A DNA stretch of 45,034 bases from Candidatus Gastranaerophilales bacterium (GCA_944327275.1 CALVHB010000054.1:1-45034); one strand, 5' to 3'; counted from the stretch's first letter, positions 15,569-24,896 are shown. Numbers and translations: made by a program. Notes: generated by a model from the letters alone, not told the origin.

Positions 15569-16544
15569 TGGGGATGGAATTGGTCCAGAAATTTGTGATT
15601 CTGTTGTAAAAATAATAAAGGCATCAGGCCTTGAAATCGATTGGGATATTCAAACTGCCGGTGCTGATGTAATATCTAAAGAAGGAGTTCCCTTACCTGA
15701 AAGAGTTTTAAATTCAATTAAACATAATAAAGTCGCACTTAAAGCTCCGGTTACTACACCTATTGGTAAAGGCTTTCGTTCTGTAAATGTTCAATTACGT
15801 AAAGATCTTGATTTATATGCTAATCTGAGACCTTGTAAGAATTTGCCAAATGTAAAGACAAAATTTGATAATGTCGATATTGTAGTTGTCAGAGAAAATA
15901 CAGAAGATTTGTATGCTGGAATTGAAAATCAAGTTGATGAAAATACTGCTGAAAGCATTAAAATAATTACTCGCGGGGCTTCTGAAAGAATTTGTAAATT
16001 TGCTTTTGATTATGCTGTGAAAAATGGAAGAAAAGAAGTTTGCGTAGTTACAAAAGCTAATATTATGAAATTATCGGATGGTCTTTTCTTAGATTCTTTC
16101 AGGAAAGTGGCAGAAAATTATCCAAATATTTCTAAAAGAGAAATTTTAGTTGATAATTTATGTATGCAACTAGTTCAAAATCCTTCTCAATTTGATGTTT
16201 TAGTATTACCGAACTTGTATGGTGATATTGTCTCTGATTTATGTGCAGGATTGATTGGCGGTTTGGGTGTTGCGCAAGGGGCTAATATTGGAAAAGATTA
16301 TGCTGTGTTTGAGCCAGTACATGGCTCTGCTCCTGATATTAAAGGAATGGATAAAGCTAATCCTACGGCATTACTTTTATCTGCCATCGAAATGTTGAAA
16401 TATATCGGAGAGTATTTTTATGCTGAAAAAATTGAAAAAGCATTATATAAAACTCTTCATTCCGGTATTTTTACGGCTGATTTAGGCGGAAATGCATCAA
16501 ACAGTAAATTTACTGACGAAATAATTAAAAATCTTCCTCAGTAA
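15543..16544 (+). CDS. icd: NAD-type isocitrate dehydrogenase
   Basis: A 333-residue member of the isocitrate/isopropylmalate dehydrogenase family, closest to the short NAD-linked IDH type. Visible are the GDGIGPEI start, substrate-binding [23 protein letters not shown] (the S/N and Arg residues fit isocitrate), [27 protein letters not shown] with metal-binding aspartates, and the cofactor segment [17 protein letters not shown]. Asp-Ile in that segment favours NAD over NADP. The GGTGAGG sequence before two adjacent ATGs (15543, 15546) lies inside the preceding gene. It converts isocitrate to 2-oxoglutarate; homoisocitrate or isopropylmalate activity is a less likely alternative. Confidence 0.9.
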   Translation: MMRKITLINGDGIGPEICDSVVKIIKASGLEIDWDIQTAGADVISKEGVPLPERVLNSIKHNKVALKAPVTTPIGKGFRSVNVQLRKDLDLYANLRPCKNLPNVKTKFDNVDIVVVRENTEDLYAGIENQVDENTAESIKIITRGASERICKFAFDYAVKNGRKEVCVVTKANIMKLSDGLFLDSFRKVAENYPNISKREILVDNLCMQLVQNPSQFDVLVLPNLYGDIVSDLCAGLIGGLGVAQGANIGKDYAVFEPVHGSAPDIKGMDKANPTALLLSAIEMLKYIGEYFYAEKIEKALYKTLHSGIFTADLGGNASNSKFTDEIIKNLPQ

Positions 16545-16860
16545 GACCTAAGTCCCTTAAGAATCTTCTATTGTCAGAAAGCTCCAGAAGTTTTTCATCT
16601 TCAGTAGGATCTATTATTCCTTTAGAAAACAGTTCTTCCATTATTTTGTTGTGAGAATTATTTTCAGGGTTTGATAGTGCTAGTTTTGTGAATTTTTTTA
16701 TGTCACATTGTTTCTCGTATAGGTTTAGTGTTTTTTGAGTTAGTTTATTAAGAAAAACATTTTTGCGTTCTTCAAAGTCCACATTTAATGGATTTGTTGC
16801 TGTACTGGTATGTTTTTGTTTTTCTTTGTATAATTTTTCTACCAATTTCTTAAACATCAT
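16525..16860 (-). CDS. Hypothetical helical protein, convergent with icd
   Basis: A 111-residue Lys/Glu-rich protein, predicted mostly helical, with a C-terminus ending in [10 protein letters not shown] start it at the ATG at 16860 because AGAGGA lies 9 nt upstream; an ATG 30 bp earlier has no ribosome site. Its last 20 bp overlap the end of icd on the other strand. No family or motif recognised. Confidence 0.55.
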   Translation of the reverse strand: MMFKKLVEKLYKEKQKHTSTATNPLNVDFEERKNVFLNKLTQKTLNLYEKQCDIKKFTKLALSNPENNSHNKIMEELFSKGIIDPTEDEKLLELSDNRRFLRDLGLTEEDF

Positions 16861-16944
16861 AGAAACATATCCTCTGTGTACATTATACATTACGTGTCAA
16901 CTTTTTCAATAATTCTTTACAAATGTACATAGATTATTTTTTTC

Positions 16945-16973
16945 TTGATTATAACTTATATTTAAATTACAAT
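16945..16973 (+). promoter_or_regulatory. serS promoter
   Basis: TTGATT (16945-16950), 17 bp, TACAAT (16968-16973). The leader would be only about 40 nt, too short for a T-box. Confidence 0.65.
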
Positions 16974-17019
16974 TTTAGAAAAACACATATTAAAATTAGG
17001 ATAAGAAAGAAGGTTTATA

Positions 17020-18285
17020 ATGCTTGATATCAAAATGATTAGAGAGAATCCTGAAAAAGTAAATGAGCTTTTAAAAAGAAGAAATCCAGAGTTGTCTATT
17101 GATGAAGTATTGGAAATAGACGTTGAAAGAAGAAAAATTCAAACTCAAGCTGATGAATTACGTGCTAAGCGTAAGGCTGATTCTCAAAAAATTGGTTTGA
17201 TGAAAAAGAATGGCGAAAATACAGATGCTGTTCAAGAAGAAGTTAGAAAACTTGGTGATGATATCAAAACATTAGAAGAAAAACAAACAGAGCTGGATAA
17301 TAAACAGCGTGATATCTTGCTCCACATTCCTAATATTCCTGATGAGTCTACTCCTATAGGATTATCTGAGGATGATAATGTTGAGGTTTACAAATGGGGT
17401 GAACCAAGAAAATTTGATTTTGAATTTAAAGCACACTGGGATATTTGTGAAGAAAAAGGTTTGGTTGATTTTGAAAGAGGGGTTAAACTTTCTCAAAGTC
17501 GTTTTATTTTATACAGAGGTAAAGGTGCTAAACTTGAAAGGGCTATAATTAACTTCTTTTTAGATTACCATACAGGTGAGCAAGGATATGAAGAAATTCT
17601 TCCTCCTTTTATGGCAAATGCTGCTACAATGACAGGTACAGGACAGTTGCCTAAATTTAAGGAAGACATGTATAAGTGTGTGGATGAAGATTTGTACCTA
17701 ATTCCGACAGCAGAAGTTCCTGTTACTAATATCTATTCAAATGAAATTTTATCAGAAGATGATTTGCCAAAATATATGACGGCTTATACTCCATGTTTTA
17801 GACGTGAATCAGGTTCTGCAGGAAAAGATACAAGAGGTTTGATTAGAGTACATCAATTTAATAAAGTTGAATTGGTAAAATTGTGTACCCCTCAGACTAG
17901 TAAGGAAGAACATGAAAAATTGACAGAAGATGCAGAAAAAATGCTTCAATTACTTGAATTACCTTATAGAAGAGAAGCTCTTTCAACTGGTGATATCGGT
18001 TTTTCTGCAAACAAATGCTGCGATTTAGAGGTTTGGATGCCTTCTTATGGTGCATATAAAGAAATTTCAAGTTGCTCAAATTTCGGAGATTATCAAGCAA
18101 GACGTGCAAATATAAGATATAGAGACAAGGCTACCGGTAAGACTCAATTTGTACATACAATAAATGGTTCTGGTCTTGCTGTTGGTAGAACTTTTGCAGC
18201 TATAGTTGAAAATTATCAACAAGAGGATGGTTCTATTATTATTCCTGAAGTATTAAGAAAATATACAGGTTTTGATAAGATATAA
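17020..18285 (+). CDS. serS: Seryl-tRNA synthetase
   Basis: A class II synthetase of 421 residues. The N-terminal 100 residues are the antiparallel coiled-coil arm that holds the tRNA-Ser variable arm. The catalytic domain has motif 2 in [21 protein letters not shown] and motif 3 in [18 protein letters not shown]; the substrate loop TAEVPVT is present. AGAAGG sits before the ATG. It is monocistronic with its own promoter and terminator. Confidence 0.98.
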   Translation: MLDIKMIRENPEKVNELLKRRNPELSIDEVLEIDVERRKIQTQADELRAKRKADSQKIGLMKKNGENTDAVQEEVRKLGDDIKTLEEKQTELDNKQRDILLHIPNIPDESTPIGLSEDDNVEVYKWGEPRKFDFEFKAHWDICEEKGLVDFERGVKLSQSRFILYRGKGAKLERAIINFFLDYHTGEQGYEEILPPFMANAATMTGTGQLPKFKEDMYKCVDEDLYLIPTAEVPVTNIYSNEILSEDDLPKYMTAYTPCFRRESGSAGKDTRGLIRVHQFNKVELVKLCTPQTSKEEHEKLTEDAEKMLQLLELPYRREALSTGDIGFSANKCCDLEVWMPSYGAYKEISSCSNFGDYQARRANIRYRDKATGKTQFVHTINGSGLAVGRTFAAIVENYQQEDGSIIIPEVLRKYTGFDKI

Positions 18286-18303
18286 GCCTTTAATATAAAA
18301 AAC

Positions 18304-18331
18304 AAAAAAGCTCCCGATTGGGAGCTTTTTG
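18304..18331. terminator. serS terminator
   Basis: AAAAAGCTCCC/GGGAGCTTTTT with loop GATT and then GTTTTTTT. The A-run on the left lets it also serve the convergent gene at 18351. Confidence 0.85.
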
Positions 18332-18350
18332 TTTTTTTACTTAGTAAAAA

Positions 18351-18809
18351 TTATATTATTTCGTCTATTGTTTCAATTCCTTTTCTGTTTAATGAATCTT
18401 TTGAAGCTTTTTGTGAAACTATTTTGTTATCCATGATAGCTTCTAAAGTTTGGTTTGCATTTTTCGCAAGTTTTTTTAAAAACCTTATAACATTTGTACC
18501 TTCGTTGCTTATTGGATTTAAGAAATCCCATTCTCCAACAACTAGATTGTCCGCAACCCTTTCATCTCCGATGTAGCCAACAAGTGCCCCATCAACTTTA
18601 TGACCAAATGCTCTGTCAAGTTTATTTACTTCAATTTTTACCGGATTATGTTGTTGTCCAGAAATAATACCTAGACATTTTGCTGTTAGTTTTGGGTCGT
18701 TTGTTCTTTCTAAAATTTCATAAAACGTTTGTTTGCCTGCTGGGGAAAATTTAAAGCCGGTAAATGCAGTTTTTTGCGGGTAATTGTTTTGTATATTAGC
18801 TATTTGCAT
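18351..18809 (-). CDS. Hypothetical protein with N-terminal TAFTGF-type motif
   Basis: A 152-residue protein of unknown family. The N-terminus is short, polar and Asn/Gln-rich, followed by KTAFTGFKFSPAGK (about 13-26). The rest is a mixed alpha/beta domain with VDGALVGYIGDERVADNLVVGEWDFLNP in the middle and a helical C-terminus. A similar short motif (TVSFSGK) occurs in the protein at 21329. There is no Sec signal peptide. AAGGAG is ideally placed before the ATG. Confidence 0.7.
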   Translation of the reverse strand: MQIANIQNNYPQKTAFTGFKFSPAGKQTFYEILERTNDPKLTAKCLGIISGQQHNPVKIEVNKLDRAFGHKVDGALVGYIGDERVADNLVVGEWDFLNPISNEGTNVIRFLKKLAKNANQTLEAIMDNKIVSQKASKDSLNRKGIETIDEII

Positions 18810-18926
18810 ACTTTTTCTCCTTGTTATTTTGTAATAGATACGATTTTAACACAAAGTTGCACTATTCTTTAATAACTTTAACAAAAAAAATTTTGCTATT
18901 GTGTTAAAATTTATTACTAAATGTGT

Positions 18927-18932
18927 TATAAT
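18927..18932 (+). promoter_or_regulatory. -10 element upstream of the Ski2-like helicase gene
   Basis: A consensus TATAAT, preceded by TGTGT, lies 33 bp before the ATG. The -35 is weak (TTAAAA at 17-bp spacing). Confidence 0.45.
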
Positions 18933-18964
18933 GGAGGAAGAAATAGCATTTAAAAGGTGAAAAG

Positions 18965-21250
18965 ATGTACGAATTTCCGTTTGAACTTGATGAATTTCAG
19001 AAAGATGCCTGTGATTTTATATCTTCTGGAAAAAGTGTTGTAGTATGTGCTCCTACTGGTGCAGGTAAAACTGTTATCGCTCAGCACGCTATTCATTTGG
19101 CTTTAGAACAAGGAAAAAGAATATTTTACACAACTCCTTTAAAGGCTCTTTCTAATCAAAAGTATTATGATTTTGGTGAAAAATACGGACAGGATAAGGT
19201 TGGTCTGCTTACCGGTGATACCTCTATTAATAGGAATGCCCAAATCGTAGTTATGACGACTGAGGTGTTTAGAAATATGCTTTATGGTACCAATTTTGGT
19301 GCTGTTGCAGATAACTTGAAGGATGTAAAATATGTTGTTCTCGATGAAGTTCATTATATGAATGATGAACAACGTGGTACTGTTTGGGAAGAAAGTATTA
19401 TTTATTGCCCTGTAAATGTTCAGATAATTGCTCTTTCTGCTACGGTAGCAAACGCGGATGAACTTACTGATTGGATTAATACCGTTCACTCAAAGACAGA
19501 ACTAGTTGATACTGATTTTAGACCTGTACCATTGAAGTTTTTCTATTTTGATAGTTCCCAACCGACAAAATTGTTGCCTCTTTTAACACCTAGTGGGCAG
19601 TTAAATAAAAAAATTAAGCCTGAAAAGAGACTTTTTGGTAAAAAATTACAAAATAAGAAATCATATGTAAAAGATATTGTAAGAAATCTTCAAGCTCAAG
19701 ATATGCTCCCTGCAATTTACTTTACCTTTTCTCGCAGAAAATGTGATGAGCAGATGGAAAAGTGCGCATCTTTAGACCTTGTTACAAAGTCTGAACAAGC
19801 TCAGATTAGACAGTTTGTTGATGAATATATTGCTGAAAATCCACATTTATATAATAACAAACACTTAGAGTATTTATATCGAGGGGTTGCTTCTCATCAT
19901 GCAGGACTTTTACCGGGTTGGAAGAACCTTGTAGAAAAACTCTTTCAGCAAGGTTTAATAAAGGTTGTTTTTGCAACAGAGACTCTTGCTGCAGGAATTA
20001 ATATGCCTGCAAGATCTACTGTCATAAGTTCTACAAGTAAAAGAACTGACAGTGGACATAGAATGCTTACAGCAAGTGAGTTTCTGCAAATGTCAGGTAG
20101 AGCAGGCAGAAGAGGAATGGATGAAGTTGGATATGTTGTTATAGTTGGAACTCAATTCCAATCTCCTGAAGAAGTTGCAGAACTAGTTTTATCTGATGCA
20201 AATCCTTTAGAAAGTAGATTTTCTCCATCTTATTCAATGGTCTTAAATTTATTGCAAAGGTTTAGTTTGGAGGAAGCGAAAGAACTTATTTTGAAAAGTT
20301 TTGGGTATTTTTCATCCGGAAGTCGTTTGCAGCCGCTATTAAAACTTAAATCTCAGATAGAGAATGATATTAAAGGTCGTGAATTTATTTGCCCGTCTAA
20401 GTTAAGTAATGATGATTTAATAAGTTATGATAAATTAAGGCACATATATGTCCAAAATAGACAAACTTACAAAAAGATATGTAAACAAGAAAGATCTAAA
20501 AATAGACCTCTTTCGGAAGATGCTATAAAATTTGGGAAAGAAACAAAACAATTACTTCAAAAAATGCACGATTTCCCTTGTGATCGCTGCAAATTGTACA
20601 AAAAACATTCAAAAAATTTAGAGGTTACAAATAGATTTTCTTTGCGTTTGCAAAAATTAGATAAAGAAATTGAAAAACAGAGAGATATTTTCTGGGATAA
20701 ATTCCTTTCTCATAGAGCAGTATTACTTGATATGGGATATTTAAAAGATGATTTTCCAACTGAATATGGTATTACTACTTCACAGATACGTTCTGAAAAT
20801 GAATTGTTTATTGCTGAAATAATTTTTTCTAACGTGCTTGATGAATTGACTCCTGCTCAGTTGGCTGCTGTAGTATGTGCGATTACTACGGAAGAATTGA
20901 GAATTGATATCCCTTATTTACCGATATCTCAACCTGTTCGCAAAACTTTGAATTTGATACGAAATATAAGAAGAAAACTTGAAAAAGTTCAATCTCGCTA
21001 TTCTGTAGAAGCGCCTATGTATATTAACCCATATTTTAGTTCACTTATTGAATTGTGGGTTGAAGGTGCTGAATGGGAAAGTTTGGTTGAACAAATTGAT
21101 ATGGGAGAAGGCGATATTGTACGTTCATTTAAAAGAACGGTTGATGTTCTACGTCAATTTACTCCAATTAATAATGTTCCGGAATCTTTAGTATTTACTG
21201 CCCGAGAAGCTATTGAAAAAATTCTTAGAGAACCTGTGGATGTCGACTAA
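18965..21250 (+). CDS. Ski2/HelY-type DExH RNA helicase
   Basis: A 761-residue superfamily 2 helicase. Motifs are intact: APTGAGKT (Walker A, about 33-40), TTPLKALSNQK (Ia), LDEVHYMND (DEVH box), LSATVAN (III), FATETLAAGINMPA (V) and QMSGRAGRRG (VI). Past about residue 450 there is a family-specific insertion with a CDRC cysteine pair, and the end resembles the helical DSHCT region of Ski2/Mtr4-type enzymes. Such helicases are typical of cyanobacteria and actinobacteria (HelY) and unwind structured RNA for processing or decay. AAAAGGTG precedes the start. It is a stand-alone gene. Confidence 0.9.
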   Translation: MYEFPFELDEFQKDACDFISSGKSVVVCAPTGAGKTVIAQHAIHLALEQGKRIFYTTPLKALSNQKYYDFGEKYGQDKVGLLTGDTSINRNAQIVVMTTEVFRNMLYGTNFGAVADNLKDVKYVVLDEVHYMNDEQRGTVWEESIIYCPVNVQIIALSATVANADELTDWINTVHSKTELVDTDFRPVPLKFFYFDSSQPTKLLPLLTPSGQLNKKIKPEKRLFGKKLQNKKSYVKDIVRNLQAQDMLPAIYFTFSRRKCDEQMEKCASLDLVTKSEQAQIRQFVDEYIAENPHLYNNKHLEYLYRGVASHHAGLLPGWKNLVEKLFQQGLIKVVFATETLAAGINMPARSTVISSTSKRTDSGHRMLTASEFLQMSGRAGRRGMDEVGYVVIVGTQFQSPEEVAELVLSDANPLESRFSPSYSMVLNLLQRFSLEEAKELILKSFGYFSSGSRLQPLLKLKSQIENDIKGREFICPSKLSNDDLISYDKLRHIYVQNRQTYKKICKQERSKNRPLSEDAIKFGKETKQLLQKMHDFPCDRCKLYKKHSKNLEVTNRFSLRLQKLDKEIEKQRDIFWDKFLSHRAVLLDMGYLKDDFPTEYGITTSQIRSENELFIAEIIFSNVLDELTPAQLAAVVCAITTEELRIDIPYLPISQPVRKTLNLIRNIRRKLEKVQSRYSVEAPMYINPYFSSLIELWVEGAEWESLVEQIDMGEGDIVRSFKRTVDVLRQFTPINNVPESLVFTAREAIEKILREPVDVD

Positions 21251-21261
21251 TTTGTTTTAAT

Positions 21262-21290
21262 TTGACAATACTAACTTTTTGCTGTTTAAT
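21262..21290 (+). promoter_or_regulatory. Promoter of the 21329 gene
   Basis: A consensus -35 TTGACA (21262-21267), 17 bp, and TTTAAT (21285-21290). Confidence 0.6.
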
Positions 21291-21328
21291 AGCTCTTGTA
21301 GTTTCTATATATAAGGATGTGTGAAAAG

Positions 21329-21766
21329 ATGATTTTAAATATTGCAAATACCCCTCGAGTAATTAGTTCAATGAATTTTTCAAGTTCTTGTACTCCAAGA
21401 AAAAATAATTTTTCAACTGCTAATCACTTACAATTTGATACTGTTTCTTTCTCTGGTAAAACAAGACCATCTAAAACGGTTGAGTATGTAGTTTCTCAAG
21501 CTTTTAAAAATTTAATATCAGCAAGAAACCAATCAGGTTCTTCTTTAGGCACTTATGTCTCAAAACGTAAGGGAGTTAATCTGTTTTTACAAGAGACAGT
21601 TCTAGGTAAAGAAGCAAAATTAACTCTTTCAAATGGAGTTTTTGGAGACAAGTCATATGCGAATTTTAAATTAAATCGCGAGTTAAATAAAAATTCTTCA
21701 ATAACTGCATTAGATGATGATATGAATCAAGTTCAAGCTGCAAGATTAATAAAAAAATATATCTAA
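21329..21766 (+). CDS. Hypothetical protein with N-terminal SFSGK motif
   Basis: A 145-residue protein I do not recognise. It has a Ser/Asn-rich N-terminal stretch of about 45 residues ending in DTVSFSGKTR, then a small mixed domain (YVVSQAFKNLISARN, GVNLFLQETVLGKEAKLTL) and a helical C-terminus. The start is uncertain: an ATG at 21317 would add four residues but overlaps its only possible ribosome site, so I prefer 21329. The N-terminal layout resembles the protein at 18351. No signal peptide. Confidence 0.6.
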   Translation: MILNIANTPRVISSMNFSSSCTPRKNNFSTANHLQFDTVSFSGKTRPSKTVEYVVSQAFKNLISARNQSGSSLGTYVSKRKGVNLFLQETVLGKEAKLTLSNGVFGDKSYANFKLNRELNKNSSITALDDDMNQVQAARLIKKYI

Positions 21767-21829
21767 AATAGTGTATAAAATACCTTATTTAGTTTTGTAA
21801 AATCTTTGTATCTCTTTCAGTACAAAGGA

Positions 21830-21858
21830 TTGCGCTTTATGTTAAATTATGTTACAAT
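21830..21858 (+). promoter_or_regulatory. Promoter of the phosphodiester-glycosidase gene
   Basis: TTGCGC (21830-21835), 17 bp, TACAAT (21853-21858). A 7-bp hairpin (CTTTGTA/TACAAAG, 21804-21827) lies immediately upstream and may end the previous transcript. Confidence 0.55.
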
Positions 21859-21864
21859 AGTAGT

Positions 21865-21969
21865 AGGAAGGTCCTGATAAAGATGAAAATTAGGTTTCCG
21901 ATGAGTGTTATTCCCCACCCCACTCTTTAATCAAAAAGGTATCCGGTTACTTAACTAAGAGGTGACATT
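21865..21969 (+). promoter_or_regulatory. Unidentified, possibly structured 5' leader
   Basis: About 105 nt separate the predicted transcription start from the ATG, far longer than other leaders here, and the sequence is richer in G and C than the surrounding spacers. It holds AGGTTTCCG (21892-21900) and a near copy AGGTATCCG (21937-21945), a GAGTG...CACTC stem (21903-21925) closing a CCCCACC loop, and GTTAC...GTGAC flanking the ribosome site GAGG. It does not match the riboswitch consensus sequences I know (SAM, TPP, FMN, cobalamin, c-di-GMP-I, ydaO, guanidine-I). Confidence 0.4.
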
Positions 21970-23229
21970 ATGGATACACTATATTTTGCTGACAATTATG
22001 AGTTAAAGAAGCTGATTGGAACTGCTATTAATGTTTCAATTATTGGGATTTTTGTTTGGGCACAAGCTTTTATGTCTATCCAAGCAAGTGATTCAAAGAT
22101 AGCTAAAGTTACTGCTCCTGATTTTGATACGGGCCAAATAAAAGAGAAAATTCTTCATAAAATTTCACCAGAAGTTCGGCAGAAAAAATTTGATGAAGAT
22201 ATAAAATTAGTTTTTCCTAAATCAGTTATTAATGATGTTGAAAATGGTGTTAAATATATTAAACTAACAAAGTATTATAGTGGTAGACCTGTAAGAATTA
22301 ATGTAGTAGTTGTTGATAGAAATATTGCAGATAATTTGGAGTTAAGACCTGCTCTTTCTTCAGATTCAACGTTAAGTAGTAGAAGAACTATTACAACAAT
22401 TGCTAAAAATAATGATGCTTTAGTTGCATTAAACGGTACATATTTTAAACCTCAAACCGGTGTACCTCTTGGAACATTAATGATTGACCAAAAAATTTAT
22501 ACAGGTCCTATATATGATAGAGTTGCTCTAGGTATATTTGATGATGGTTTTGATGTTGCAAGAATACAATTAAATTCAACAATTAAGGGAAGTGGCAAGA
22601 TTATAAAAGTTGACAATATTAATCAACCAAGAATGTTGTCTACTCACGTTCTTGTTTATACTCCTGAATGGGGAAAGTATTCTCCAGCTGCTCCAAAATA
22701 CGGTGTAGGTTTGCAGGTTATTGATAATAAAATTGAAAAAGCTTCTGCAAACTCTATAGAGATTCCTGAAAATGGATATGTTATTTCAGGTCCAAAAAGT
22801 ATCCTATATGCTTTGCTTGAAAAAAAAGATGTAAAACTCGATATAAAAACAACTCCAGAGTGGAAAAATGTTAAGCACATAATTAGTGGTGGGCCTTATC
22901 TTGTTAAGGATGGTGAAGTATTCGTCGACATGACTGCTCAGAAGTTAACTGCAATTGGTGGTAGAAACCCTAGAAGTGCAATCGGTTATACTGCTGATAA
23001 TAGATTAGTTTTAGTTGCTGTTGACGGCCGCGAAGGAAGTTCTATTGGAATGACACTTATGGAATTAGCAAACTTTATGAAATCAGTTGGATGTATTGGA
23101 GCTATTAATTTAGATGGTGGTGGTTCAACTGTAATGTATGTTGATGGAGCTGTTGTTAATAACCCACATCAAAAAGGAGGAATCCCATTATCAAATGCAA
23201 TAATTCTCGCAAGGACTGCTGAATCTTAA
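21970..23229 (+). CDS. Membrane-anchored phosphodiester glycosidase (NAGPA/DUF2233) family protein
   Basis: A 419-residue protein with one N-terminal hydrophobic helix (about 16-36, GTAINVSIIGIFVWAQAF) acting as signal anchor, so the rest lies outside the cytoplasm. The C-terminal half is the NAGPA domain: ALNGTYF (about 155), GGPYLVKDGEV, RNPRSAIGYT, LVAVDGREG and CIGAINLDGGGSTVMYVDG, the last being the family hallmark. In animals the domain removes GlcNAc from a phosphodiester; in bacteria it acts on cell-envelope or exopolysaccharide phosphodiesters, with sporulation and EPS links. The exact substrate here is unknown. GAGG precedes the ATG and a long leader lies upstream. Confidence 0.88.
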   Translation: MDTLYFADNYELKKLIGTAINVSIIGIFVWAQAFMSIQASDSKIAKVTAPDFDTGQIKEKILHKISPEVRQKKFDEDIKLVFPKSVINDVENGVKYIKLTKYYSGRPVRINVVVVDRNIADNLELRPALSSDSTLSSRRTITTIAKNNDALVALNGTYFKPQTGVPLGTLMIDQKIYTGPIYDRVALGIFDDGFDVARIQLNSTIKGSGKIIKVDNINQPRMLSTHVLVYTPEWGKYSPAAPKYGVGLQVIDNKIEKASANSIEIPENGYVISGPKSILYALLEKKDVKLDIKTTPEWKNVKHIISGGPYLVKDGEVFVDMTAQKLTAIGGRNPRSAIGYTADNRLVLVAVDGREGSSIGMTLMELANFMKSVGCIGAINLDGGGSTVMYVDGAVVNNPHQKGGIPLSNAIILARTAES

Positions 23230-23258
23230 CTCATAATCTTTTCATATATAGCACATCT

Positions 23259-23277
23259 GCTGCACAACTAGTGCAGC
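23259..23277 (+). terminator. Terminator of the NAGPA-family gene
   Basis: GCTGCAC/GTGCAGC around loop AACTA, then TTTTTATTTT, which overlaps the 3' end of the convergent gene. Confidence 0.8.
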
Positions 23278-23280
23278 TTT

Positions 23281-23688
23281 TTATTTTGAAACATTTTGGT
23301 CAATAATTTCAGATATCCAAGGAATATAACTATATTTACCCATAAATGCAGTTACTGCAAGATAAATCAAAAATCCATAGATAACTAATTGGATTAAAGA
23401 ATAATCAAATATAAACGGCATATTAAGTAAAAATGTAATTTGCGCAACAAGCTTATTGATTAGAGGAATGAAACTTAAAATATTTGAAATCCATCTTATA
23501 AGCATTGATAGTACTACGAATGCCAAAGAAATAAATATTGATTGAAAAATATGGTATTGTAAAAACGGTCTTAATTTAGCTTGGGTAAACAATCCGATTA
23601 TAAGCCAAATAAAACCTGCCATACCCATAGTTAGATATGTAAAAGCCGCAACTATTTTTTCGATCATGAAAGGGGAATCTTGTCTCAT
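23281..23688 (-). CDS. Tic20-like integral membrane protein
   Basis: A 135-residue protein with about four membrane helices (about 9-33, 45-68, 72-92 and 98-118). FLQYHIFQSIFIS after the first helix resembles the RFNxMQAxxL pattern of cyanobacterial and plastid Tic20, and the C-terminal YIPWISEII resembles the Tic20 ending (PxISEA). Tic20 is part of the chloroplast import channel; its bacterial role is unknown. The ATG follows directly after the stop of the TPR gene, so the two form an operon. The family call rests on these short matches; a generic DUF4870-like protein is the alternative. Confidence 0.6.
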   Translation of the reverse strand: MRQDSPFMIEKIVAAFTYLTMGMAGFIWLIIGLFTQAKLRPFLQYHIFQSIFISLAFVVLSMLIRWISNILSFIPLINKLVAQITFLLNMPFIFDYSLIQLVIYGFLIYLAVTAFMGKYSYIPWISEIIDQNVSK

Positions 23689-24747
23689 TTATACAGGTTC
23701 TCCACTTCTTTTTTTATCAATATATTCATCCAGTACTTGATTGTAAATCAATCTGTATTCATCATTTTCTGGTGCAATATTTATAGATGAACGATATGAT
23801 GCAATAGATTGTTCTATATCTCCTTTAAGATAGTGTGCATTTCCCAATAGCATATATGTTTCAGCACTGTTTGGTTTTATTCTTATTGCTTCTCTATATA
23901 AATCCATAGCTAAATCAATGTGGTTGAAATTCGTATATAAATTTGCTAAAAGGACTTGTGCATCTATTTCTTTTGAGTTGATATTTGCAGCTTTTTTATA
24001 CATTTCTACTGCAATATCATATTCTCCAAATTCTGATAGTGCGATGGCGTAACAAATATATGCTTTGTAGTTGTCGCCTTCCATTTTTAGGGCTTTTTCA
24101 AAGTAATTATAAGCCTTTTCTCTTTCTTTCATAAGAGTTAAGGTATTACCAATACATATTGCAACAATTTTATTGTCAGGATTTAATACAAATACTTTTT
24201 TATACAGCTCAAGAGCAGTTTCATAATCGTATAACTTAAAGCAAACATTACCCATATCAACTAAGGCTGTTATATTTTCAGGATCAAGTGATAGTGCTTT
24301 TTCATAATATGCTTTTGATTCTACGTAGTCTTCATTATCTTGATACAATAAAGCAATAGCATTATAAATTTCTGGGTTTGTTGAGTTTAAATCAATAGCT
24401 CTGTTGTAATAAAAAAGTGCTTTAGGGAAATTTTTCCATTCAGCAAAAACGTTACCCATATTGTAATATATCAAAAAGTTTTTAGGATTTACTTCAAGTG
24501 CTTTGTTGTAATAAGAAAGAGATTTTCTAAAATCTTTTTCATAAAACCACATTGTACCCATACCTACTAATGCTTGAACATCGTCAGGTTTTATCGCTAA
24601 AAGGCTCTCCAAAACTGACATAACTTTATCATAATCTTCAATTTGAAGATATAACTCTGCAAGTCTATGGTAGTTATCAATGTTCTTAGGCTCTTTTGCC
24701 ATAACCATAATTAATTCATTTATTTGTTTTTCTATTTCTTTATTCAT
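23689..24747 (-). CDS. Tetratricopeptide-repeat protein
   Basis: A 352-residue protein made almost entirely of about nine to ten 34-residue TPR units. The A-helix/B-helix pattern repeats, for example YYNKALEVNPKNFLIYYNMG, YYEKALSLDPENITALVDMG and LYKKVFVLNPDNK. There is no signal peptide or transmembrane helix, so it is probably a cytosolic scaffold. It shares an operon with the Tic20-like membrane protein, whose start codon follows its stop without a gap, so a membrane-proximal partnership is plausible. Confidence 0.9.
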   Translation of the reverse strand: MNKEIEKQINELIMVMAKEPKNIDNYHRLAELYLQIEDYDKVMSVLESLLAIKPDDVQALVGMGTMWFYEKDFRKSLSYYNKALEVNPKNFLIYYNMGNVFAEWKNFPKALFYYNRAIDLNSTNPEIYNAIALLYQDNEDYVESKAYYEKALSLDPENITALVDMGNVCFKLYDYETALELYKKVFVLNPDNKIVAICIGNTLTLMKEREKAYNYFEKALKMEGDNYKAYICYAIALSEFGEYDIAVEMYKKAANINSKEIDAQVLLANLYTNFNHIDLAMDLYREAIRIKPNSAETYMLLGNAHYLKGDIEQSIASYRSSINIAPENDEYRLIYNQVLDEYIDKKRSGEPV

Positions 24748-24789
24748 TACAACCTACTTTTTGATATAAAGTACTATCTCTCTCATACT

Positions 24790-24817
24790 ATTCTACATTA
24801 TTTCCGATATTTTGCAA
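24790..24817 (-). promoter_or_regulatory. Promoter of the TPR/Tic20-like operon
   Basis: On the minus strand TTGCAA, a 16-bp spacer and TAGAAT lie 43 to 70 bp before the TPR start. Confidence 0.55.
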
Positions 24818-24866
24818 TACTATTTAGAAATGTTACAACGTCTTTTAGCTTTTTATTAAAGAAAAA

Positions 24867-24885
24867 GCTCCACAATTTGTGAAGC
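24867..24885 (-). terminator. rsfS terminator
   Basis: On the minus strand GCTTCACA/TGTGGAGC (one T-G pair, 3-nt loop) is followed by TTTTTC. Confidence 0.7.
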
Positions 24886-24896
24886 CGATTACGTTA

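Noticed and set aside
16860..17020. Possible T-box leader before serS.
   Set aside because: The predicted leader is only about 40 nt and has no T-box sequence or antiterminator hairpin.
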